Source: Vulcanimicrobiota bacterium (GTDB lineage Bacteria; Vulcanimicrobiota; JAJTBE01). From it: a stretch of 49,073 nucleotides of DNA. The notes under the pieces are model-generated. The model saw only the letters and a list, made by a program, of their open reading frames with translations, did not search any database and was not told where the DNA came from. The position numbers and the translations under genes are program-made. Location of the stretch: NCBI GenBank assembly GCA_021107945.1, contig JAIORV010000046.1:1-49073 (forward strand), written 5' to 3'. Shown one piece after another: positions 16,632 through 25,229 of the stretch; the first letter of the stretch is position 1; every line of letters starts with the position of its first letter.

Positions 16632-16706
16632 TTTCAACGCAGAGATCGCAGAGGTTAACCGTAGAAAAAACATTGACATCTCTGTGCTCTCTGTGTCCTC
16701 TGTGGT
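16632..16706. repeat. CACAGAG-type extragenic repeat
   Basis: The 223-bp gap 16595-16817 has no convincing gene. It holds ACGCAGAGATCGCAGAGG and, in inverted orientation, a 29-bp stretch (16678-16706) identical to 42048-42076 (CTCTGTGTCCTCTGTGGT core). The two arms can pair. The remainder is C/T-rich CCCGTTTCCCATCTCTC-like text also seen near 36959. Confidence 0.8.
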
Positions 16707-16817
16707 GAATGGGAAGTGGGAAAAAACCGGGACTTTGAGGTTTTTCGATTCTCTCACATATAACTTCCAGTTTCCCGTTTCCCATCTCTCATCTCAAATT
16801 TGTGGGAGGGTATTTAG

Positions 16818-18386
16818 TTGAAAATAAGAATCTATATAATAATAGTTATTGGATTAATAATAAGCGGGTGGCTTCTTATACAGGGATGTAATGCTCATAA
16901 GAGGAAAAGGAGTGGAAAAAAAGTGGCTGAAAAAAAGTTGGAGTTCGTAAGAATGCCTGTTTTTAACGGACAGTTTTATGAAGGTAACCCGGATAAACTG
17001 AGAAAATTGATTAACAAATTTTTTGACAATGTACCGGAGATTGAAATCCCGGGAAAATTAATCGGATTAATAGAACCCCATGCAGGCTATCCATTTTCGG
17101 GGCAGGTTGCCGCATACGGATATAAGCAACTGATTGGCAAAAAATATAAGACAGCCATTGTTATGGCTCCCAGTCACCGTCACCGTTTTGAAGGAGTTTC
17201 CATAATAAAGGAGGGTAAATATCGTACTCCTCTGGGTGATGTTCCTATTGATAAAGAGGCGGCGGATAAAATCTCCTCGCACAACCCAAAATTAATAAGA
17301 TTCGTACCTCAGGCCCATACAAGCGAGCATTCTCTCGAGGTACAGGTTCCATTGCTTCAGGTCGCCCTCGGAGATGACTGGAAAATTGTGCCTATAGTAT
17401 TCGGAGCCGTTGATCCGGGCACCTGTAAGATAGTGGCGGAGGCTATCGCAAAGCAATATGATCCTGACACACAGATCCTCATAGCTTCCTCCGATATGTA
17501 TCACGGCTATTCATACGAGGATTGCATGAGTATGGACAAGAAAACACTTGATAAAATTGATAAGATGAACCTTACGGGTCTTGTGGAGGCGTTTCGAACC
17601 AGAGAATCAGAATGTTGCGGGTCCGGCCCCATAATGGTGGTAATGATGCTCACAACCTCCATGGGTGGAGACGCCAAGATCTTAAAATATACAAACTCTG
17701 CCGACATCACGGGATCCAGGGGTGAATGGACGGTAGGATACGGTTGCGTGGCTTTCTATGTCGAAGAAGGCGCAAAAGTCACGAGAAAAGTAGAAGAGCC
17801 TAAAAAAAAGGAAGAAGACATTGAGGAAAAAGTGGAGTTCACGGTAACCGGGGAGCAGAAGAAAATGCTCATTTCAATGGCAAGGAAGACACTCGAGGAG
17901 AAGCTGATCAACGGCAAGGATGTTGAATTTGATCAGAAGAGTGATTTGCTCGATAAGAAACTCGGTTTATTCGTAACTCTTCGCAAGGGACCTCATCTCA
18001 GGGGTTGTATAGGTCACTGCTTTCCATACAAAAAATTACGGATTGCATTACCCGAGCTGGCCCTTGCCGCCGCTCTGGGAGATTCCCGATTCCCCACAAT
18101 GAAAAAGGGAGAATTGAAGGACATAAACATCGAGATTTCTCTTCTCTCACCAATGAGGCAGATCAGTGATTATAACAAAATTAAAATTCCGGGTCACGGC
18201 GTCTATGTGAAGAAAGGATTCCGCTCAGGTGTATTTCTGCCACAGGTGGCGGTCGAGACAGGTTGGAACAGGGAAACCTTCATGGCGCACCTATGTAGTG
18301 ACAAGGCGGGGTTACCCTCTGACGCATGGAAAAAGCCCGGGATTGAACTATATGTCTTCACGGTGATAAAGTTCGAGGAAGAATAA
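16818..18386 (+). CDS. Memo-AMMECR1 fusion (AmmeMemoRadiSam B+A) with lipoprotein-like leader
   Basis: A 522-residue fusion. Residues about 45-325 form a Memo domain with the metal/active-site set: H88 (EPHAGYPFSG), H120/H122 (SHRH), SSDMYHGYS and CCGSGPIM (C266/C267). Residues about 340-520 form an AMMECR1 domain (LRGCIGHC, LPELALAAALGDSRFP, FLPQVAVETGWN). These two and a radical-SAM enzyme make up the AmmeMemoRadiSam system of unknown chemistry. No radical-SAM gene is in the window. The N-terminus (residues 4-24) is a hydrophobic leader ending in LLIQGC, a possible lipobox, so this copy may be exported and anchored. TTG start at 16818 with GGGAGGG seven bases upstream. Confidence 0.9.
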   Translation: MKIRIYIIIVIGLIISGWLLIQGCNAHKRKRSGKKVAEKKLEFVRMPVFNGQFYEGNPDKLRKLINKFFDNVPEIEIPGKLIGLIEPHAGYPFSGQVAAYGYKQLIGKKYKTAIVMAPSHRHRFEGVSIIKEGKYRTPLGDVPIDKEAADKISSHNPKLIRFVPQAHTSEHSLEVQVPLLQVALGDDWKIVPIVFGAVDPGTCKIVAEAIAKQYDPDTQILIASSDMYHGYSYEDCMSMDKKTLDKIDKMNLTGLVEAFRTRESECCGSGPIMVVMMLTTSMGGDAKILKYTNSADITGSRGEWTVGYGCVAFYVEEGAKVTRKVEEPKKKEEDIEEKVEFTVTGEQKKMLISMARKTLEEKLINGKDVEFDQKSDLLDKKLGLFVTLRKGPHLRGCIGHCFPYKKLRIALPELALAAALGDSRFPTMKKGELKDINIEISLLSPMRQISDYNKIKIPGHGVYVKKGFRSGVFLPQVAVETGWNRETFMAHLCSDKAGLPSDAWKKPGIELYVFTVIKFEEE

Positions 18387-18579
18387 TAAAGCGGGAAGCA
18401 TTTGATGGAATTCATGAATGTAAAATACAATGTTTTACTAATCTCAGGTCTTAACGAAAAGATAAATGGTAAGATTCGGTTAATCTATAAATAAGGATGA
18501 GTTAATCCAGCGGTTTTGGTATTAAGAAAGGAATTTCACTTGCCAATAATAAATATTATGTAAATATAGAACAGATGGA

Positions 18580-20148
18580 GTGATTAAACGTATGAAAATG
18601 GACTATAAAGAAATTGGGATTCTAAGCTCTCTTTCAAAGCTTACTACAGCTCTACACACATCAAAAGATATGAACAAAGCCCTTGATATTATTGCGAAAA
18701 CAGCCATAGACTCACTTAATGTCAGTTCATGTACTATTAAAGTCCTCAACGAGAGGGGAAATAAGCTGGACATTTATTCAAACATGGGGTTCTCCGACGA
18801 ATTCCTATCAAAGGTCGGCCCCTATGGGATGTTCAAGAATCCTCTTAATAAACTGGCGCTCGAGGGAGAGCAAGTTGTAGTAGAAGACATTGAAAAAGAG
18901 AAGCAATTCGAATTTCCTCAGGAGCTCTTAGATGAAGGAATAAGATCGCTTATATGTCTGCCGTTAAAGATGGAAAATCATGTTCTCGGTGTGATCAGCA
19001 TATATAACAATCAGCCTCTCAAGCTGGATAAGGAAGAAATGGCATTCCTCGAGAACCTCGCCGTGCATAGCACCGCCGCACTCACTTCGCTTCGCAGGTT
19101 CAGACGAATGACAACACTTATGAATCTATCCAGGACAATCAATTCATCGCTTGAACTGAATTATGTCCTCAAGGAGATCGTTGTCCAGGCAGCAAGATCA
19201 ATGAGGGTTAGAGCGGCTTCGATAAGACTCCTTGATGAATCCACAAATAACCTTGTTTTTAAAACATCATTCGGATTGAGTAAAAAATACCTTAAAGAGA
19301 TACCTTTCACGCTTGAGCAGAGTCCCATTGATAAGGAAATCCTGGAAAAGAAGAAAATTGTTGAGATTATTGATATGGTCATGGATCCACGGATCCGTAT
19401 CGCCGACGCGGTAAGGGCGGAAGGACTTGCTTCAATGGTTTGCTGTCCATTGCTGTTACATGATAAAGCGATTGGAATATTAAAGATTTATACCAATATA
19501 CCCACCCACCTCACGGGTGAGGAGAAAAACTTCATGATGGCGATGTCGGAGTTAAGTGCGGTAGCCATTCGCAACGCCTCGCTCTATGAAAAACTTCACT
19601 CCATGTTCCTTGCCACAAGTTCTCTCTCGGCAACAATAGAGCTTGATCGTGTCATGGAACTCATCACCATCCACGCCGCGGATTACATCAAGTCGATGGG
19701 AGCGCAGATCCTGTTGTGGGATAAGGAAAAAAATCGCTTTTCAGCAAGATCCGTTTATAAGATCAGTGAGGATTTTGTTAACTCGGTTAATATGAACAAG
19801 AACTGGTGCGCCCTCGAAACAATGAAAGGCGACACAATCATTGTAAGTAATATTGCCGAAGATGACAGGATTGACTGTAAAGAGGCGACTCTCAGGGAAG
19901 ATATTCATTCCATGATCAGTATCCCTCTCAAGTCCATGGACAGGACAATGGGACTACTCCAGGTATATTGCAAACAGCCAAGGAATTTCTCACATGACGA
20001 AATCGAATTTGTAACCGCACTCGCCAACCACGGCGCAATCTCAATCGAAAACGCAAAACTTCACGAGCATTTCAAGAAGAAATACGAGGAGCTTGTGGAT
20101 GACATTTACATATGGCATGACTGGACAAGCTATGTCATCCGTAGCTGA
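18580..20148 (+). CDS. Triple-GAF-domain sensor protein
   Basis: A 522-residue soluble protein composed of three consecutive GAF domains (about 8-165, 170-340 and 345-505). Each has a LALNLDYVL-like entry helix and a short SLI/SMV/SMI-x-x-PL motif (IRSLICLPLKM, ASMVCCPLLL, IHSMISIPLKS). GAF domains bind small ligands or mediate dimerisation. There is no output domain, so it must act through a partner; the nearby Ser/Thr kinase and HD-GYP protein are candidates by context only. GTG at 18580 opens the frame. ATG at 18592 is preferred, using GGAGTGA at 18577-18583. It ends at a strong terminator at 20249. The upstream gap 18387-18579 has no gene. Confidence 0.88.
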   Translation: MIKRMKMDYKEIGILSSLSKLTTALHTSKDMNKALDIIAKTAIDSLNVSSCTIKVLNERGNKLDIYSNMGFSDEFLSKVGPYGMFKNPLNKLALEGEQVVVEDIEKEKQFEFPQELLDEGIRSLICLPLKMENHVLGVISIYNNQPLKLDKEEMAFLENLAVHSTAALTSLRRFRRMTTLMNLSRTINSSLELNYVLKEIVVQAARSMRVRAASIRLLDESTNNLVFKTSFGLSKKYLKEIPFTLEQSPIDKEILEKKKIVEIIDMVMDPRIRIADAVRAEGLASMVCCPLLLHDKAIGILKIYTNIPTHLTGEEKNFMMAMSELSAVAIRNASLYEKLHSMFLATSSLSATIELDRVMELITIHAADYIKSMGAQILLWDKEKNRFSARSVYKISEDFVNSVNMNKNWCALETMKGDTIIVSNIAEDDRIDCKEATLREDIHSMISIPLKSMDRTMGLLQVYCKQPRNFSHDEIEFVTALANHGAISIENAKLHEHFKKKYEELVDDIYIWHDWTSYVIRS

Positions 20149-20248
20149 TAATGGAAGGGCGATTCGATGACGGTAAAACGATAAAGCAAGCGGAATCGCT
20201 CTCATCATAGCATCGATTTTATTTCTTACAATATCTGTCTATTTATAT

Positions 20249-20282
20249 AAATCCGGTACGAAATTCTTCTACCGGATTTTTT
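20249..20282 (+). terminator. Rho-independent terminator after the GAF gene
   Basis: A ten-bp perfect stem AAATCCGGTA/TACCGGATTT with an 11-base loop and a following T-run. It could act in both directions because the left arm begins with AAA on the + strand. It ends the + strand block. The rest of the 301-bp gap 20149-20449 shows no gene. Confidence 0.85.
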
Positions 20283-20449
20283 ACTTATTATGTTTTACAT
20301 TATCCGGGAGGTTTGTGAATGGATGTGATAAACTTTATCCGAAATCTTTTTCTTTAAAACGGACAAATTATGGAACAGGCGGTATAAAATCGCGGGTGAG
20401 AGAGAACCGGGGGATTTGGGGGTCAATCCCCTACCCCACAACTCAGTTA

Positions 20450-23209
20450 TTACTGAAATGCATATAGCCAGCCGTCATTTGATCCCACTATCACTATTCC
20501 CGACTCGGAAATCGTTGGAGAAGACTCGATGGAGCCGTTTGATTTGAATTTCCAGAGCAGATCGCCCGCCGGGTTGATGGCATAAAGTGAGAAATCATCA
20601 CTACCTACATATATATTCCCCTCTCCATCGATACACGGTGAGGATTTTACCCAGTAATTACACTTGAATCTCCATTTTACCGTGCCTTCGAAAGATATGC
20701 AGTAGAGATAATTGTCGTAGCTTCCTATATAAATAGATCCACTCTTATCAATTGCGGGGGTTGAATATATCTTATCTTTTGTCTGAAGCTTCCACCTTAG
20801 ACGTCCCATAGGCTCCAGGGCGTAAAGGAAATTGTCGTATGAGCCGAAGTAAATGTGTCCCGCCCCGTCTATAACGGGTGATGAGTCAATAATCCCGTCG
20901 GTTTTGAATTTCCATTTCAGTTTTCCTGAAAAATCAATGGCGTAGAAATATTTGTCCCATGCCCCGATATAAATACAATTCGATATCATACTGACGGCCG
21001 GGGATGAATATATAAAGTTATCTATAGTAAATTTCCATTTTATTGTTCCGTTTATATCTATCGCATACAGATTCCCATCATTGCAACCCACATATATCAT
21101 ATTGTCAGGGCCGATAACAGCGGAAGAAAAAACGGCATTTCCCATTTGTATCTGCCACATCTTGTTTCCATCAAAGTCGAGAGCATAGAAATTATTATCT
21201 TCCGAGCCGAAATATATACCGCTTCCCTCTATGATAAGGGGAGTTGTATATATTGCGTTATCGGTGATATATCGCCATTTTTCCTTGCCGTCGGAAGTCA
21301 TGGCATACAGGCATCCGTCATTGGAGCAAAAATAAATCGTCCCATCAAGTCCTATTACCGGGCAGGAGTATATTCGACCATGTGTATGAAAACGCCATTT
21401 CAACTTGCCCGAGCAGGGCTTTGCCTCCGAATTCTTGCCGGTGTGGAGAGGATTACCCCTGAACATATACCACGAGGAATACTGGGGAGAAGTGACTCTC
21501 GGCGCGGGAGTGGGAATTCCGGCCTGTGGGATCAACTCAGGCTTACCTGAAATCGCAGGTATCGTATATTCTTCTCTTCTTTGTGCAACCGACAGATCGA
21601 CTGCCTGATCAAAAGTCTTTATCTCCGGCTTGGATGCCGGCGGTTTCTTCATCTTGGGTATTACAATTTCAATGGGGCCGAAAGGAACCGTCGGTCTCGA
21701 TCTTTCAAGTTGTATGGGGATGTTTTCCCGGGGGGACTCTACGAAAGGTACTATCTTTTCTGGTTCTTTTGCTTCTATCTCTTCAAAAAGAGCCCTTGCG
21801 CTGATTTCTTCAATATATTCAGGACTTTCGATTGATGTAGAGTCGGGAATTTCAGGTTCTTCAACTTCCGGTGCAAGCTCCTCTTCAAGCTCAAAATCTT
21901 CCTCCAGATCCAGGTCAATATCCATTTCCTCAAAAGACTCGATAATATCCTCTGTTTTTGGATACTCTTCCTGTTCCTGGAGTACTTCTCCCTCAAACCT
22001 GGAGAAAATATCTTCAGCTTCAGTTGGAGGACCTTCCTCAAGCTTCTCTTCAAAATTCTTTATAACGGGTTGCCTTGTAATATTCTTCGGTTTTCGAGTC
22101 TTTTCTTTCTTTTCTATTGATGAAAGTAATTTCTCCAGCTCAGATGTAAGGTCATCCGCCGGTTCCGCCGGTTTCTTTGCCGCTGGAAGTGGTGGGACGA
22201 GAGGTACTTTTTCAACTTCCTCTTCGGGAAATTCGAGAGCCGGCATTTCAAATTCCGTGGGCGGCATATTCTCCTCCGGTTCAACCGGCAGTGTTAATGT
22301 GATTTTACCTTCAAGCGCGTCTTTCATCTCGTCAACTGATGAAAACCGCTCTTCCCTATTAAATTTCAAGCATTTGTCTATTATCGCGGCAATATGATCC
22401 GAGATATCGCTTCTTAATTCTTTGATAGGCACGAAACTGAACGGAGCGTCAAGTTGAGGGTCCTTTCCCGACAGCATATGATGCATCGTGGCGCTGAGGG
22501 AATATATATCGGACCGGGGATCCACATTTCCCCTGTACTGCTCCGGAGGTGAATACCCCTGGGTTCCAATCATGGTACCCTGAGCTTTCGGCTTGAATAA
22601 TCTAGCTATTCCAAAGTCCACGAGCATCACCCGGTTTTCTTTTGTAATCATTACATTAGCGGGTTTTAGATCCCTATATATTATGGGTGGATCCTGGTGA
22701 TGGAGATATGAAAGCACATCACATATTTGTATCGCCCAGTTTGTTAGCTCGTCTTCCATACATCTTTTTTCGGGGCGTGTATATAAAAGCTTATGAAGAT
22801 TGGTTCCCTCAATAAAATCCATTACGAGATAATAGCGATTATTCTCGATGAAATAATCCCAGACTCTTGGAATATTAGAATGACGAAGCTTTGAAAGAAT
22901 CAACGCTTCGCTCTTAAATTTCTCAATGGCGTAAATACGGTACTCGTCTTTTTCGAAATGCTCACGCATTTCCTTGACCGCACAGACATTGTTCAGTCGC
23001 CTGTCCAACGCCTTATAAACGGCTCCCATCCCACCTCTTTCGATAATACCAAGAATTTCATAACGATTGTCCAGGACGGTTCCCTTTTGAACTTCCTTTT
23101 TCCCGGAAGCCCGCAAACGACTGGCAACCGAACTTACTAGAGATGTACCACATTTTACGCAAAATTTTGCATTGTCTATATTTTTTGTGCCGCAATCAGG
23201 GCAGAACAA
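20450..23209 (-). CDS. Ser/Thr protein kinase with zinc ribbon and eight-unit PQQ-type propeller
   Basis: A 919-residue eukaryote-like kinase. Zinc ribbon C3-x2-C6 ... C17-x2-C20. Kinase domain about 50-315: glycine loop IIERGGMGAVYKA, K79 (CAVKEM), catalytic YRDLKPANV (D180), DFG (D198), GTQGYSPPEQ. The acidic linker about 320-610 is followed by eight 40-residue units (about 615-919) of the form G-x-x-KW-x-F ... SSP-x-I ... IY-GS-D-x-x-LYA, an eight-bladed PQQ/quinoprotein-like propeller. No membrane helix lies between kinase and propeller, so the propeller is cytoplasmic. That differs from the usual receptor layout with an external sensor. TTG start at 23209, with GGAGGAGA just upstream. 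Substrates unknown. Confidence 0.95.
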   Translation of the reverse strand: MFCPDCGTKNIDNAKFCVKCGTSLVSSVASRLRASGKKEVQKGTVLDNRYEILGIIERGGMGAVYKALDRRLNNVCAVKEMREHFEKDEYRIYAIEKFKSEALILSKLRHSNIPRVWDYFIENNRYYLVMDFIEGTNLHKLLYTRPEKRCMEDELTNWAIQICDVLSYLHHQDPPIIYRDLKPANVMITKENRVMLVDFGIARLFKPKAQGTMIGTQGYSPPEQYRGNVDPRSDIYSLSATMHHMLSGKDPQLDAPFSFVPIKELRSDISDHIAAIIDKCLKFNREERFSSVDEMKDALEGKITLTLPVEPEENMPPTEFEMPALEFPEEEVEKVPLVPPLPAAKKPAEPADDLTSELEKLLSSIEKKEKTRKPKNITRQPVIKNFEEKLEEGPPTEAEDIFSRFEGEVLQEQEEYPKTEDIIESFEEMDIDLDLEEDFELEEELAPEVEEPEIPDSTSIESPEYIEEISARALFEEIEAKEPEKIVPFVESPRENIPIQLERSRPTVPFGPIEIVIPKMKKPPASKPEIKTFDQAVDLSVAQRREEYTIPAISGKPELIPQAGIPTPAPRVTSPQYSSWYMFRGNPLHTGKNSEAKPCSGKLKWRFHTHGRIYSCPVIGLDGTIYFCSNDGCLYAMTSDGKEKWRYITDNAIYTTPLIIEGSGIYFGSEDNNFYALDFDGNKMWQIQMGNAVFSSAVIGPDNMIYVGCNDGNLYAIDINGTIKWKFTIDNFIYSSPAVSMISNCIYIGAWDKYFYAIDFSGKLKWKFKTDGIIDSSPVIDGAGHIYFGSYDNFLYALEPMGRLRWKLQTKDKIYSTPAIDKSGSIYIGSYDNYLYCISFEGTVKWRFKCNYWVKSSPCIDGEGNIYVGSDDFSLYAINPAGDLLWKFKSNGSIESSPTISESGIVIVGSNDGWLYAFQ

Positions 23210-23249
23210 CCTATCTCCTCCAACTTTTTCTTATGGTTTTATAATCAAA

Positions 23250-23538
23250 CAGGACTTACACATTTCCAGGAAAGAAACGCATGAAACTGTCATCCTGAGC
23301 GGAATACGATCACTTTACTTTAATGAATAAACCCTGGCAAAGACGGGTTTTTATTGCCTCCGATGTATTCCACAGCGAAGGATCTCTACTCACTACAAAT
23401 ATCTCCTGCAAGTAATTATTCAAGAGATTCTTCGCTATGTCAATCCTCGTACATCAACATAATCCCGTCTTTGAGTAAGTCATCGGATTAAAACAAGTCT
23501 TTCGTGATCCACTCAGAATGACAATTCCATAAGTCCTG
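23250..23538. repeat. Nested inverted-repeat element (MITE-like)
   Basis: The 399-bp gap 23210-23608 holds no gene but a 289-bp element. Its ends are CAGGACTTA and TAAGTCCTG. Inside are TGTCATCCTGAG (23288) and its near-inverse ending TCAGAATGACA (23523), and a central pair AGCGAAGGATCTCT / AGAGATTCTTCGCT (23374-23387 / 23423-23436). The left end CAGGACTTACACA recurs at 3478. Confidence 0.65.
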
Positions 23539-23608
23539 ATCAAAGTTAGTTTAAATATGATAATTTAAATTCCTGCCATGATTCAACATTGAAAATATAT
23601 CCCGCCTC

Positions 23609-24322
23609 CTAATATGGAAATGCAATTCTCCTGAAAGCTTCCGCATAAGCATATCCCTTTGCCTTCCCGACTTCACGGCACCATTGACGAACCCTGTTTT
23701 CTATTGTCCCTGCATGCTCTCCCTGGAACTGACTTTTATGTGCCTTGATGCATTCAATCTTTGTTTCGATTACGCCGCTGATATCAACCCAATAATTTGG
23801 CTCCTTTGTTACACAAAAAAATAATTCATCAATCTTGTGAGGCTCAAGACCTTCTTCGAGTAAATGGGGGAAATACATCCTGTTTTTTGCCGCCGGGAAA
23901 ACAGCATCAAAGACTGCAATAGCCGCAGCTCGATGATCTGTGTGATAACGGTGAAAACTGTCAAAAGCTCGATTCGCGGGATCAAATGAAAATACCTTTT
24001 GCGGGCGAATTTTCCTTATTATTCTTACTATTTCTTCTCGTAATTCCAAATCGGGAGTTAATTCACCGTCCCTTTTACCCAGAAAAAAAACATCCCTTGC
24101 TCCCACTATCTTTGCGGCGGCTCTTTGCTCACTCCTACGCATTTCGATTAATTTATCGGTAGTCAGATCATTCCTGGTTCCTCCTTTATCGCCGTCAGTG
24201 CAAACAAGATAATAAACCTCTTTTCCCATCAGACTCCATTTTATCATTGTACCCGATGCAATATAATCAACATCATCGGGATGAGCGCCCACAACCAGGA
24301 TCCTCTCATTCAAACATAACAC
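23609..24322 (-). CDS. PIG-L/LmbE-family deacetylase
   Basis: A 237-residue zinc deacetylase of the PIG-L family, acting on N-acetylglucosamine-type sugars. The catalytic AHPDD motif (AHPDDVDYIASGT, about residues 13-17), CTDGDKGG, a conserved MRR-EQ helix (EMRRSEQRAAAKIVG) and the second zinc site YHTDHRA are all present. Family members work in mycothiol, bacillithiol or GPI-type pathways and in antibiotic or glycan modification. The substrate cannot be told from sequence. The longest frame starts at GTG 24322; TTG at 24313 is an alternative. It is in the same direction as the kinase but separated from it by the inverted-repeat element, so probably independently transcribed. Confidence 0.9.
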   Translation of the reverse strand: MLCLNERILVVGAHPDDVDYIASGTMIKWSLMGKEVYYLVCTDGDKGGTRNDLTTDKLIEMRRSEQRAAAKIVGARDVFFLGKRDGELTPDLELREEIVRIIRKIRPQKVFSFDPANRAFDSFHRYHTDHRAAAIAVFDAVFPAAKNRMYFPHLLEEGLEPHKIDELFFCVTKEPNYWVDISGVIETKIECIKAHKSQFQGEHAGTIENRVRQWCREVGKAKGYAYAEAFRRIAFPY

Positions 24323-24369
24323 TTCCTTTTTTTCTTATAGTTTCTCATAATATTTCATCGGGATTATCA

Positions 24370-24387
24370 GCGGGTTTAAAAACCCGC
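24370..24387. repeat. Short perfect hairpin
   Basis: GCGGGTTT-aa-AAACCCGC lies in the gap between the YiiX-like and PIG-L genes. A related CGGGCTATAAAACCCG text occurs at 32064-32080. There is no adjacent T-run, so it is more a repeat unit than a terminator. Confidence 0.6.
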
Positions 24388-24439
24388 GCTATGTTCCATC
24401 GTTTGTGAATTTGCCTGCGAATTTGTTTGCCAACAAACT

Positions 24440-25141
24440 TTAAAAATCATTGTATATCACATATAGCTTTTCCGATTTATAAATGTCCACGGGTGTGATA
24501 ATCTCCCGGTCTAATGGAAGCTTGCCGTTCGTAAGCTTTTTTATGAATTCCTCATGTCCCTTGTAATCAAGATCTCTCAACTTTTTCAGGGGACATAATT
24601 TAACACCTGCCCCGTTTTTATAAGCTTTATAGACAAGCTCCGAGCAATATATATTCTCATCATCCATACTGTATTGATAATCATAGGGATTGCCCCGGAA
24701 TTTTTCCGCCTCAATAAGCACCGTTGAAATCAGATTGTCATTCGCCATTTTATACCTCAATAATGCAATTTTTTTGTCCACTCCGTTGAATATCCATTCT
24801 TTCAAAGGTGTCAACTTCACCTGATCAGCCGCCTCCAAAACAAGGAGCTCGCCCTCCTTGAAAAAAATAAGGCCGCAATGATTTATGGGACTCCCCGTAA
24901 TTGCACTTATTTCCCCCCCTAATTCTCCGGAAATCTCCTGAAATATAATATCACCGTCTCTGAATGTTACATCCGTACCTTTTTGCGCAATAGATTGCTG
25001 TTTTTTAGGCAATATAAGGCTAACGACATACAGAATGCTTAACATAACAAAAAGTGTAATCAGAAGTCCGATTATATTTCGACCTATCTGTTTCAGTGTT
25101 ACTTTGGATACAGGTTTTCCATTGAGTAATCCCTTATTCAT
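24440..25141 (-). CDS. YiiX/YebB-like permuted papain-fold amidase
   Basis: A 233-residue protein with an N-terminal membrane anchor (about 22-44, IIGLLITLFVMLSILYVVSLIL). It is followed by the permuted NlpC/P60 (DUF830/YiiX) fold: FRDGDIIFQ, catalytic His in SPINHCGLIF, and catalytic Cys in NPYDYQYSMD...IYCSELVYKAY. Relatives cleave lipid, murein or amide bonds at the envelope. The exact substrate is unknown. The order His before Cys is the expected permuted one and all key residues are present. It is divergent from the archaemetzincin-like gene across 88 bp. Confidence 0.85.
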   Translation of the reverse strand: MNKGLLNGKPVSKVTLKQIGRNIIGLLITLFVMLSILYVVSLILPKKQQSIAQKGTDVTFRDGDIIFQEISGELGGEISAITGSPINHCGLIFFKEGELLVLEAADQVKLTPLKEWIFNGVDKKIALLRYKMANDNLISTVLIEAEKFRGNPYDYQYSMDDENIYCSELVYKAYKNGAGVKLCPLKKLRDLDYKGHEEFIKKLTNGKLPLDREIITPVDIYKSEKLYVIYNDF

Positions 25142-25229
25142 TTTAATTATTCCCCTCTTTTTCTGGAGGATAATTACATATCAGGTATAAATTCCCTTTA
25201 ATATAATAAATCTATGGATTGGAGAAAAA

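Noticed and set aside
16591-16821. 76-codon + strand ORF between the CheR-like and Memo genes
   Set aside because: It overlaps the CACAGAG repeat and C/T-rich repeat text. The predicted peptide has no family features.
18387-18579. Riboswitch upstream of the triple-GAF gene
   Set aside because: I found only a short GTAAAA/TTTTAC palindrome and no known aptamer core or expression platform.
21630-22397. 255-codon + strand ORF, serine-rich, opposite the kinase linker
   Set aside because: It is antisense to the Glu-rich linker (GAA/GAG read backwards gives Ser/Phe codons). It has no ribosome site or domain.
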